Both the position numbers and the translations under genes were made by a program. The notes beneath the pieces are model-generated. The model was not told the DNA's origin and made no database searches. It saw nothing but the letters and a program-made list of their open reading frames with translations. Shown here one piece after another: positions 25,101 through 37,837 of a DNA stretch of 64,000 nucleotides (its first letter is position 1; each line of letters starts with the position of its first letter). Source of the DNA: Auanema rhodensis (taxonomy: Eukaryota; Nematoda; Chromadorea; Rhabditida; Rhabditidae); NCBI GenBank assembly GCA_964057225.1, contig OZ059896.1, positions 3,658,001 through 3,722,000 on the forward strand, given 5' to 3'.

Positions 25101-28100
25101 GAAGCGAGTTACATACCAAGTGCACATCACGTGTACATTTAATTAGCATAAATTAAAGTTCACGTAAATTTCAAAGTCATGGTTACCATGAACCAATATC
25201 AATAAAAATTTGTTTTTAAACTAATATGGACATGGGGAATCTAATTTTGAAAACCGCATCTTTTTATCTTTCACGTGAAGCGAGTTACATACCTAGTGCA
25301 CATCACGTGTACATTTAATTAGCATAAATTAAAGTTCACGTAAATTTCAAAGTCATGGTTACCATGCACCAATATCAATAAAAATTTGTTTTTAAACTAA
25401 TATGGACATGGGGAATCTAATTTTGAAAACCGCATCTCTTTATCTTTCACGTGAAGCGAGTTACATACCTAGTGCACATCACGTGTACATTTAATTAGCA
25501 TAAATTAAAGTTCACGTAAATTTCAAAGTCATGGTTACCATGAACCAATATCAATAAAAATTTGTTTTTAAACTAATATGGACATGGGGAATCTAATTTT
25601 GAAAACCGCATCTCTTTATCTTTCACGTGAAGCGAGTTACATACCTAGTGCACATCACGTGTACATTTAATTAGCATAAATTAAAGTTCACGTAAATTTC
25701 AAAGACATGGTTACCATGAACCAATATCAATAAAAATTTGTTTTAAACTAATATGGACATGGGGAATCTAATTTTGAAAACCTCATCTCTTTATCTTTCA
25801 CGTGAAGCGAGTTACATACCTAGTGCACATCACGTGTACATTTAATTAGCATAAATTAAAGTTCACGTAAATTTCGAAGTCATGGTTACCATGCACCAAT
25901 ATCAATACAAATTTGTTTTTAAACTAATATGGACATGGGGAATCTAATTTTGAAAACCGTATCTCTTTATCTTTCACGTGAAGCGAGTTACATACCTAGT
26001 GCACATCACGTGTACATTTAATTAGCATAAATTAAAGTTCACGTAAATTTCAAAGTCATGGTTACCATGAACCAATATCAATAAAAATTTGTTTTTAAAC
26101 TAATATGGACATGAGGAATCTAATTTTGAAAACCGCATCTCTTTATCTTTCACGTGAAGCGAGTTACATACCTAGTGCACATCACGTGTACATTTAATTA
26201 GCATAAATTAAAGTTCACGTAAATTTCAAAGTCATGGTTACCATGAACCAATATCAATTAAAATTTGTTTTTAGACTAATATGGACATGGGGAATCTAAT
26301 TTTGAAAACCGCATCTCTTAATCTTTCACGTGAAGCGAGTTACATATAAAGTGCACATCACGTGTACATTTAATTAGCATAAATTAAAGTTCACGTAAAT
26401 TTCAAAGTCATGGTTACCATGCACCAATATCAATAAAAATTTGTTTTTAAACTAATATGGACATGGGGAATCTAATTTTGAAAACCGTATCTCTTTATCT
26501 TTCACGTGAAGCGAGTTACATACCTAGTGCACATCACGTGTACATTTAATTAGCATAAATTAAAGTTCACGTAAATTTCAAAGTCATGGTTACCATGAAC
26601 CAATATCAATAAAAATTTGTTTTTATACTAATATGGACATGAGGAATCTAATTTTGAAAACCGCATCTCTTAATCTTTCACGTGAAGCGAGTTACATATA
26701 AAGTGCACATCACGTGTACATTTAATTAGCATAAATTAAAGTTCACGTAAATTTCAAAGTCATGGTTACCATGCACCAATATCAATAAAAATTTGTTTTT
26801 AAACTAATATGGACATGGGGAATCTAATTTTGAAAACCGTATCTCTTTATCTTTCACGTGAAGCGAGTTACATACCTAGTGCACATCACGTGTACATTTA
26901 ATTAGCATAAATTAAAGTTCACGTAAATTTCAAAGTCATGGTTACCATGAACCAATATCAATAAAAATTTGTTTTTAGACTAATATGGACATGGGGAATC
27001 TAATTTTGGAAACCGCATCTCTTTATTTTTCACGTGAAGCGAGTTACATACCAAGTGCACATCACGTGTACATTTAATTAGCATAAATTAAAGTTCACGT
27101 AAATTTCAAAGTCATGGTTACCATGCACCAATATCAATAAAAATTTGTTTTTAGACTAATATGGACATGGGGAATCTAATTTTGAAAATCGCATCTCTTT
27201 ATCATTCACGTGAAGCGAGTTACATACCAAGTGCACATCACGTGTACATTTAATTAGCATAAATTAAAGTTCACGTAAATTTCAAAGTCATGGTTACCAT
27301 GAACCAATATCAATAAAAATTTGTTTTTAGACTAATATGGACATGGGGAATCTAATTTTGAAAACCGCATCTCTTTATCTTTCACGTGAAGCGAGTTACA
27401 TATAAAGTGCACATCACGTGTACATTTAATTAGCATAAATTAAAGTTCACGTAAATTTCAAAGTCATGGTTACCATGCACCAATATTAATAAAAATTTGT
27501 TTTTAGATTAATATGGACATGGGGAATCTAATTTTGAAAACCGCATCTCTTTATCTTTCACGTGAAGCGAGTTACATACCAAGTGCACATCACGTGTACA
27601 CTTAATTAGCATAAATTAAAGTTCACGTAAATTTCAAAGTCATGGTTACCATGCACCAATATCAATAAAAATTGGTTTTTAGACTAATATGGACATGGGG
27701 AATCTAATTTTGAAAACCGCATCTCTTTATCTTTCACGTGAAGCGAGTTACATACCAAGTGCACATCACGTGTACATTTAATTAGCATAAATTAAAGTTC
27801 ACGTAAATTTCAAAGTCATGGTTACCATGCACCAATATCAATAAAAATTCGTTTTTAGACTAATTTGGACATGGGGAATCTAATTTTGAAAACCGCATCT
27901 CTTTATCTTTCACGTGAAGCGAGTTACATACCGAGTGCACATCACGTGTACATTTAATTAGCATAAATTAAAGTTCACGTAAATTTCAAAGTCATGGTTA
28001 CCATGAACCAATATCAATAAAAATTTGTTTTTAGACTAATATGGACATGGGGAATCTAATTTTGGAAACCGCATCTCTTTATTTTTCACGTGAAGCGAGT

Positions 28101-28685
28101 TACATACCAAGTGCACATCACGTGTACATTTAATTAGCATAAATTAAAGTTCACGTAAATTTCAAAGTCATGGTTACCATGCACCAATATCAATAAAAAT
28201 TTGTTTTTAGACTAATATGGACATGGGGAATCTAATTTTGAAAATCGCATCTCTTTATCTTTCACGTGAAGCGAGTTACATACCAAGTGCACATCACGTG
28301 TACATTTAATTAGCATAAATTAAAGTTCACGTAAATTTCAAAGTCATGGTTACCATGAACCAATATCAATAAAAATTTGTTTTTAGACTAATATGGACAT
28401 GGGGAATCTAGATTTGAAAATCGCATCTCTTTATCTTTCACGTGAAGCGAGTTACATATAAAGTGCACATCACGTGTACATTTAATTAGCATAAATTAAA
28501 GTTCACGTAAATTTCAAAGTCATGGTTACCATGCACCAATATCAATAAAAATTCGTTTTTAGACTAATTTGGACATGGGGAATCTAATTTTGAAAACCGC
28601 ATCTCTTTATCTTTCACGTGAAGCGAGTTACATACCGAGTGCACATCACGTGTACATTTAATTAGCATAAATTAAAGTTCACGTA
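22175..28685. repeat. 37-monomer higher-order repeat, copy 2 (6,511 bp)
   Basis: A near-identical tandem copy of 15664-22174, including its 175-bp monomer (25695-25869). It begins with the tttgaac/ttcaagtg/cttcacgttt monomer. It ends with an attcg/tttgg/ccgag/gtacattt monomer, whereas copy 1 ends with a hybrid version of that monomer. The near-absence of private changes points to a recent duplication. Confidence 0.92.
25695..25869. repeat. 175-bp monomer, one-base T deletion (third)
   Basis: The duplicate of the 19184 monomer at exactly 6,511 bp offset, with the same four-T run and the same aaagacatgg and cctcatc changes. After it the monomer grid stays strictly at 176 bp up to the LINE insertion. 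Confidence 0.85.
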
Positions 28686-29389
28686 AATTTCAAAGTCATG
28701 GTTACCATGAACCAATATCAATAAAAATTTGTTTTTAGACTAATATGGACATGGGGAATCTAATTTTGGAAACCGCATCTCTTTATTTTTCACGTGAAGC
28801 GAGTTACATACCAAGTGCACATCACGTGTACATTTAATTAGCATAAATTAAAGTTCACGTAAATTTCAAAGTCATGGTTACCATGAACCAATATCAATAA
28901 AAATTTGTTTTTAGACTAATATGGACATGGGGAATCTAATTTTGGAAACCGCATCTCTTTATTTTTCACGTGAAGCGAGTTACATACCAAGTGCACATCA
29001 CGTGTACATTTAATTAGCATAAATTAAAGTTCACGTAAATTTCAAAGTCATGGTTACCATGCACCAATATCAATAAAAATTTGTTTTTAGACTAATATGG
29101 ACATGGGGAATCTAATTTTGAAAATCGCATCTCTTTATCTTTCACGTGAAGCGAGTTACATATAAAGTGCACATCACGTGTACATTTAATTAGCATAAAT
29201 TAAAGTTCACGTAAATTTCAAAGTCATGGTTACCATGCACCAATATTAATAAAAATTTGTTTTTAGATTAATATGGACATGGGGAATCTAATTTTGAAAA
29301 CCGCATCTCTTTATCTTTCACGTGAAGCGAGTTACATACCAAGTGCACATCACGTGTACACTTAATTAGCATAAATTAAAGTTCACGTA

Positions 29390-31149
29390 AATTTCAAAGT
29401 CATGGTTACCATGCACCAATATTAATAAAAATTTGTTTTTAGATTAATATGGACATGGGGAATCTAATTTTGAAAACCGCATCTCTTTATCTTTCACGTG
29501 AAGCGAGTTACATACCAAGTGCACATCACGTGTACATTTAATTAGCATAAATTAAAGTTCACGTAAATTTCAAAGTCATGGTTACCATGAACCAATATCA
29601 ATAAAAATTTGTTTTTAGACTAATATGGACATGGGGAATCTAATTTTGAAAATCGCATCTCTTTATCTTTCACGTGAAGCGAGTTACATATAAAGTGCAC
29701 ATCACGTGTACATTTAATTAGCATAAATTAAAGTTCACGTAAATTTCAAAGTCATGGTTACCATAAACCAATATCAATAAAAATTTGTTTTTAGACTAAT
29801 ATGGACATGGGGAATCTAATTTTGAAAATCGCATCTCTTTATCTTTCACGTGAAGCGAGTTACATATAAAGTGCACATCACGTGTACATTTAATTAGCAT
29901 AAATTAAAGTTCACGTAAATTTCAAAGTCATGGTTACCATGCACCAATATTAATAAAAATTTGTTTTTAGATTAATATGGACATGGGGAATCTAATTTTG
30001 AAAACCGCATCTCTTTATCTTTCACGTGAAGCGAGTTACATACCAAGTGCACATCGCGTGTACCTTTAATTAGCATAAATTAAAGTTCACGTAAATTTCA
30101 AAGTCATGGTTACCATGCACCAATATCAATAAAAATTCGTTTTTAGACTAATTTGGACATGGGGAATCTAATTTTGAAAACCGCATCTCTTTATCTTTCA
30201 CGTGAAGCGAGTTACATACCAAGTGCACATCACGTGTACACTTAATTAGCATAAATTAAAGTTCACGTAAATTTCAAAGTCATGGTTACCATGCACCAAT
30301 ATTAATAAAAATTTGTTTTTAGATTAATATGGACATGGGGAATCTAATTTTGAAAACCGCATCTCTTTATCTTTCACGTGAAGCGAGTTACATACCAAGT
30401 GCACATCACGTGTACATTTAATTAGCATAAATTAAAGTTCACGTAAATTTCAAAGTCATGGTTACCATGAACCAATATCAATAAAAATTTGTTTTTAGAC
30501 TAATATGGACATGGGGAATCTAATTTTGAAAATCGCATCTCTTTATCTTTCACGTGAAGCGAGTTACATATAAAGTGCACATCACGTGTACATTTAATTA
30601 GCATAAATTAAAGTTCACGTAAATTTCAAAGTCATGGTTACCATGAACCAATATCAATAAAAATTTGTTTTTAGACTAATATGGACATGGGGAATCTAAT
30701 TTTGAAAATCGCATCTCTTTATCTTTCACGTGAAGCGAGTTACATATAAAGTGCACATCACGTGTACATTTAATTAGCATAAATTAAAGTTCACGTAAAT
30801 TTCAAAGTCATGGTTACCATGCACCAATATTAATAAAAATTTGTTTTTAGATTAATATGGACATGGGGAATCTAATTTTGAAAACCGCATCTCTTTATCT
30901 TTCACGTGAAGCGAGTTACATACCAAGTGCACATCGCGTGTACCTTTAATTAGCATAAATTAAAGTTCACGTAAATTTCAAAGTCATGGTTACCATGCAC
31001 CAATATCAATAAAAATTCGTTTTTAGACTAATTTGGACATGGGGAATCTAATTTTGAAAACCGCATCTCTTTATCTTTCACGTGAAGCGAGTTACATACC
31101 GAGTGCACATCACGTGTACATTTAATTAGCATAAATTAAAGTTCACGTA
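29390..31149. repeat. Tandem 5-monomer repeat (2 x 880 bp)
   Basis: 29390-30269 is followed by 30270-31149 at an 880-bp offset. The shared rare marker is acatcgcgtgtaccttt (30052 and 30932), in the fourth monomer of each unit. The copies differ at ccataaacc versus ccatgaacc in the third monomer, and at ccaag/gtacactt versus ccgag/gtacattt in the fifth. Confidence 0.8.
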
Positions 31150-32205
31150 AATTTCAAAGTCATGGTTACCATGAACCAATATCAATAAAAATTTGTTTTT
31201 AGACTAATATGGACATGGGGAATCTAATTTTGAAAATCGCATCTCTTTATCTTTCACGTGAAGCGAGTTACATACCAAGTGCACATCACGTGTACATTTA
31301 ATTAGCATAAATTAAAGTTCACGTAAATTTCAAAGTCATGGTTACCATGAACCAATATCAATAAAAATTTGTTTTTAGACTAATATGGACATGGGGAATC
31401 TAATTTTGAAAATCGCATCTCTTTATCTTTCACGTGAAGCGAGTTACATATAAAGTGCACATCACGTGTACATTTAATTAGCATAAATTAAAGTTCACGT
31501 AAATTTCAAAGTCATGGTTACCATGCACCAATATTAATAAAAATTTGTTTTTAGATTAATATGGACATGGGGAATCTAATTTTGAAAACCGCATCTCTTT
31601 ATCTTTCACGTGAAGCGAGTTACATACCAAGTGCACATCACGTGTACATTTAATTAGCATAAATTAAAGTTCACGTAAATTTCAAAGTCATGGTTACCAT
31701 GCACCAATATCAATAAAAATTCGTTTTTAGACTAATTTGGACATGGGGATTCTAATTTTGAAAACCGCATCTCTTTATCTTTCACGTGAAGCGAGTTACA
31801 TACCGAGTGCACATCACGTGTACATTTAATTAGCATAAATTAAAGTTCACGTAAATTTCAAAGTCATGGTTACCATGAACCAATATCAATAAAAATTTGT
31901 TTTTAGACTAATATGGACATGGGGAATCTAATTTTGGAAACCGCATCTCTTTATTTTTCACGTGAAGCGAGTTACATACCAAGTGCACATCACGTGTACA
32001 TTTAATTAGCATAAATTAAAGTTCACGTAAATTTCAAAGTCATGGTTACCATGCACCAATATCAATAAAAATTTGTTTTTAGACTAATATGGACATGGGG
32101 AATCTAATTTTGAAAATCGCATCTCTTTATCTTTCACGTGAAGCGAGTTACATACCAAGTGCACATCACGTGTACATTTAATTAGCATAAATTAAAGTTC
32201 ACGTA

Positions 32206-32381
32206 AATTTCAAAGTCATGGTTACCATGAACCAATATCAATAAAAATTTGTTTTTAGACTAATATGGACATGGGGAATCTAATTTTGGAAACCGCATCT
32301 CTTTATTTTTCACGTGAAGCGAGTTACATATAAAGTGCACATCACGTGTACATTTAATTAGCATAAATTAAAGTTCACGTA
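32206..32381. repeat. Hybrid monomer combining two cassette types
   Basis: The middle (tttggaaacc, tatttttcac) is of the ggaaacc type, which normally continues with taccaag. The end (acatataaag) is of the aaaatcg/ataaag type. The switch lies between positions 102 and 126. It is best explained by gene conversion or crossover between neighbouring types. Confidence 0.65.
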
Positions 32382-33613
32382 AATTTCAAAGTCATGGTTA
32401 CCATGCACCAATATTAATAAAAATTTGTTTTTAGATTAATATGGACATGGGGAATCTAATTTTGAAAACCGCATCTCTTTATCTTTCACGTGAAGCGAGT
32501 TACATACCAAGTGCACATCACGTGTACACTTAATTAGCATAAATTAAAGTTCACGTAAATTTCAAAGTCATGGTTACCATGCACCAATATCAATAAAAAT
32601 TGGTTTTTAGACTAATATGGACATGGGGAATCTAATTTTGAAAACCGCATCTCTTTATCTTTCACGTGAAGCGAGTTACATACCAAGTGCACATCACGTG
32701 TACATTTAATTAGCATAAATTAAAGTTCACGTAAATTTCAAAGTCATGGTTACCATGAACCAATATCAATAAAAATTTGTTTTTAGACTAATATGGACAT
32801 GGGGAATCTAATTTTGAAAACCGCATCTCTTTATCTTTCACGTGAAGCGAGTTACATATAAAGTGCACATCACGTGTACATTTAATTAGCATAAATTAAA
32901 GTTCACGTAAATTTCAAAGTCATGGTTACCATGCACCAATATTAATAAAAATTTGTTTTTAGATTAATATGGACATGGGGAATCTAATTTTGAAAACCGC
33001 ATCTCTTTATCTTTCACGTGAAGCGAGTTACATACCAAGTGCACATCACGTGTACATTTAATTAGCATAAATTAAAGTTCACGTAAATTTCAAAGTCATG
33101 GTTACCATGCACCAATATCAATAAAAATTCGTTTTTAGACTAATTTGGACATGGGGAATCTAATTTTGAAAACCGCATCTCTTTATCTTTCACGTGAAGC
33201 GAGTTACATACCGAGTGCACATCACGTGTACATTTAATTAGCATAAATTAAAGTTCACGTAAATTTCAAAGTCATGGTTACCATGAACCAATATCAATAA
33301 AAATTTGTTTTTAGACTAATATGGACATGGGGAATCTAATTTTGGAAACCGCATCTCTTTATTTTTCACGTGAAGCGAGTTACATACCAAGTGCACATCA
33401 CGTGTACATTTAATTAGCATAAATTAAAGTTCACGTAAATTTCAAAGTCATGGTTACCATGAACCAATATCAATAAAAATTTGTTTTTAGACTAATATGG
33501 ACATGGGGAATCTAATTTTGAAAATCGCATCTCTTTATCTTTCACGTGAAGCGAGTTACATATAAAGTGCACATCACGTGTACATTTAATTAGCATAAAT
33601 TAAAGTTCACGTA

Positions 33614-33789
33614 AATTTCAAAGTCATGGTTACCATGCACCAATATTAATAAAAATTTGTTTTTAGATTAATATGGACATGGGGAATCTAATTTTGGAAA
33701 CCGCATCTCTTTATTTTTCACGTGAAGCGAGTTACATACCAAGTGCACATCACGTGTACATTTAATTAGCATAAATTAAAGTTCACGTA
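33614..33789. repeat. Hybrid monomer, tagatt front and ggaaacc back
   Basis: The front carries C at 25, tattaat and tagattaat, typical of the tagatt type. The back carries tttggaaacc and tatttttcac, typical of the following cassette type. The switch lies between positions 55 and 84. Confidence 0.65.
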
Positions 33790-36700
33790 AATTTCAAAGT
33801 CATGGTTACCATGAACCAATATCAATAAAAATTTGTTTTTAGACTAATATGGACATGGGGAATCTAATTTTGAAAATCGCATCTCTTTATCTTTCACGTG
33901 AAGCGAGTTACATATAAAGTGCACATCACGTGTACATTTAATTAGCATAAATTAAAGTTCACGTAAATTTCAAAGTCATGGTTACCATGCACCAATATTA
34001 ATAAAAATTTGTTTTTAGATTAATATGGACATGGGGAATCTAATTTTGAAAACCGCATCTCTTTATCTTTCACGTGAAGCGAGTTACATACCAAGTGCAC
34101 ATCACGTGTACACTTAATTAGCATAAATTAAAGTTCACGTAAATTTCAAAGTCATGGTTACCATGCACCAATATCAATAAAAATTGGTTTTTAGACTAAT
34201 ATGGACATGGGGAATCTAATTTTGAAAACCGCATCTCTTTATCTTTCACGTGAAGCGAGTTACATACCAAGTGCACATCACGTGTACATTTAATTAGCAT
34301 AAATTAAAGTTCACGTAAATTTCAAAGTCATGGTTACCATGCACCAATATTAATAAAAATTTGTTTTTAGATTAATATGGACATGGGGAATCTAATTTTG
34401 AAAACCGCATCTCTTTATCTTTCACGTGAAGCGAGTTACATACCAAGTGCACATCACGTGTACACTTAATTAGCATAAATTAAAGTTCACGTAAATTTCA
34501 AAGTCATGGTTACCATGCACCAATATCAATAAAAATTTGTTTTTAGACTAATTTGGACATGGGGAATCTAATTTTGAAAACCGCATCTCTTTATCTTTCA
34601 CGTGAAGCGAGTTACATACCAAGTGCACATCACGTGTACACTTAATTAGCATAAATTAAAGTTCACGTAAATTTCAAAGTCATGGTTACCATGCACCAAT
34701 ATCAATAAAAATTGGTTTTTAGACTAATATGGACATGGGGAATCTAATTTTGAAAACCGCATCTCTTTATCTTTCACGTGAAGCGAGTTACACACCAAGT
34801 GCACATCACGTGTACATTTAATTAGCATAAATTAAAGTTCACGTAAATTTCAAAGTCATGGTTACCATGCACCAATATTAATAAAAATTTGTTTTTAGAT
34901 TAATATGGACATGGGGAATCTAATTTTGAAAACCGCATCTCTTTATCTTTCACGTGAAGCGAGTTACATACCAAGTGCACATCACGTGTACACTTAATTA
35001 GCATAAATTAAAGTTCACGTAAATTTCAAAGTCATGGTTACCATGCACCAATATCAATAAAAATTTGTTTTTAGACTAATTTGGACATGGGGAATCTAAT
35101 TTTGAAAACCGCATCTCTTTATCTTTCACGTGAAGCGAGTTACATACCAAGTGCACATCACGTGTACATTTAATTAGCATAAATTAAAGTTCACGTAAAT
35201 TTCAAAGTCATGGTTACCATGAACCAATATCAATAAAAATTTGTTTTAAGACTAATATGGACATGGGGAATCTAATTTTGGAAACCGCATTTCTTTATTT
35301 TTCACGTGAAGCGAGTTACATACCAAGTGCACATCACGTGTACATTTAATTAGCATAAATTAAAGTTCACGTAAATTTCAAAGTCATGGTTACCATGCAC
35401 CAATATCAATAAAAATTTGTTTTTAGACTAATATGGACATGGGGAATCTAATTTTGAAAATCGCATCTCTTTATCTTTCACGTGAAGCGAGTTACATACC
35501 AAGTGCACATCACGTGTACATTTAATTAGCATAAATTAAAGTTCACGTAAATTTCAAAGTCATGGTTACCATGCACCAATATCAATAAAAATTTGTTTTT
35601 AGACTAATATGGACATGGGGAATCTAATTTTGAAAATCGCATCTCTTTATCTTTCACGTGAAGCGAGTTATATACCAAGTGCACATCACGTGTACATTTA
35701 ATTAGCATAAATTAATGTTCACGTAAATTTCAAAGTCATGGTTACCATGAACCAATATCAATAAAAATTTGTTTTTAGACTAATATGGACATGGGGAATC
35801 TAATTTTGAAAACCGCATCTCTTTATCTTTCACGTGAAGCGAGTTACATATAAAGTGCACATCACGTGTACATTTAATTAGCATAAATTAAAGTTCACGT
35901 AAATTTCAAAGTCATGGTTACCATGCACCAATATTAATAAAAATTTGTTTTTAGATTAATATGGACATGGGGAATCTAATTTTGAAAACCGCATCTCTTT
36001 ATCTTTCACGTGAAGCGAGTTACATACCAAGTGCACATCACGTGTACACTTAATTAGCATAAATTAAAGTTCACGTAAATTTCAAAGTCATGGTTACCAT
36101 GCACCAATATCAATAAAAATTTGTTTTTAGACTAATATGGACATGGGGAATCTAATTTTGAAAATCGCATCTCTTTATCTTTCACGTGAAGCGAGTTACA
36201 TACCAAGTGCACATCACGTGTACATTTAATTAGCATAAATTAAAGTTCACGTAAATTTCAAAGTCATGGTTACCATGAACCAATATCAATAAAAATTTGT
36301 TTTTAGACTAATATGGACATGGGGAATCTAATTTTGAAAATCGCATCTCTTTATCTTTCACGTGAAGCGAGTTACATATAAAGTGCACATCACGTGTACA
36401 TTTAATTAGCATAAATTAAAGTTCACGTAAATTTCAAAGTCATGGTTACCATGCACCAATATTAATAAAAATTTGTTTTTAGACTAATATGGACATGGGG
36501 AATCTAATTTTGAAAACCGCATCTCTTTATCTTTCACGTGAAGCGAGTTACATACCAAGTGCACATCACGTGTACATTTAATTAGCATAAATTAAAGTTC
36601 ACGTAAATTTCAAAGTCATGGTTACCATGCACCAATATTAATAAAAATTTGTTTTTAGATTAATATGGACATGGGGAATCTAATTTTGAAAACCGCATCT

Positions 36701-37837
36701 CTTTATCTTTCACGTGAAGCGAGTTACATACCAAGTGCACATCACGTGTACATTTAATTAGCATAAATTAAAGTTCACGTAAATTTCAAAGTCATGGTTA
36801 CCATGCACCAATATCAATAAAAATTCGTTTTTAGACTAATTTGGACATGGGGAATCTAATTTTGAAAACCGCATCTCTTTATCTTTCACGTGAAGCGAGT
36901 TACATACCGAGTGCACATCACGTGTACATTTAATTAGCATAAATTAAAGTTCACGTAAATTTCAAAGTCATGGTTACCATGAACCAATATCAATAAAAAT
37001 TTGTTTTTAGACTAATATGGACATGGGGAATCTAATTTTGGAAACCGCATCTCTTTATTTTTCACGTGAAGCGAGTTACATACCAAGTGCACATCACGTG
37101 TACATTTAATTAGCATAAATTAAAGTTCACGTAAATTTCAAAGTCATGGTTACCATGCACCAATATCAATAAAAATTTGTTTTTAGACTAATATGGACAT
37201 GGGGAATCTAATTTTGAAAATCGCATCTCTTTATCTTTCACGTGAAGCGAGTTACATACCAAGTGCACATCACGTGTACATTTAATTAGCATAAATTAAA
37301 GTTCACGTAAATTTCAAAGTCATGGTTACCATGAACCAATATCAATAAAAATTTGTTTTTAGACTAATATGGACATGGGGAATCTAATTTTGAAAATCGC
37401 ATCTCTTTATCTTTCACGTGAAGCGAGTTACATATAAAGTGCACATCACGTGTACATTTAATTAGCATAAATTAAAGTTCACGTAAATTTCAAAGTCATG
37501 GTTACCATGCACCAATATTAATAAAAATTTGTTTTTAGATTAATATGGACATGGGGAATCTAATTTTGAAAACCGCATCTCTTTATCTTTCACGTGAAGC
37601 GAGTTACATACCAAGTGCACATCACGTGTACACTTAATTAGCATAAATTAAAGTTCACGTAAATTTCAAAGTCATGGTTACCATGCACCAATATCAATAA
37701 AAATTGGTTTTTAGACTAATATGGACATGGGGAATCTAATTTTGAAAACCGCATCTCTTTATCTTTCACGTGAAGCGAGTTACATACCAAGTGCACATCA
37801 CGTGTACATTTAATTAGCATAAATTAAAGTTCACGTA

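Larger units (their letters stand above)
28686..37837. repeat. Satellite segment built of recurring 4-6 monomer cassettes
   Basis: Fifty-two monomers without a gene. Five or six types recur in a loose order: attcg/tttgg/ccgag, then gaacc/tttggaaacc/tatttttcac, then aaaatcg/ccaag, then gaacc/aaaatcg/acatataaag, then tattaat/tagattaat, and sometimes attggttttt. Local duplications inside it include a 5-monomer tandem (29390-31149) and a 3-monomer offset (about 34318-34669 with 34846-35197). Hybrid monomers occur at 32206 and 33614. Confidence 0.8.
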
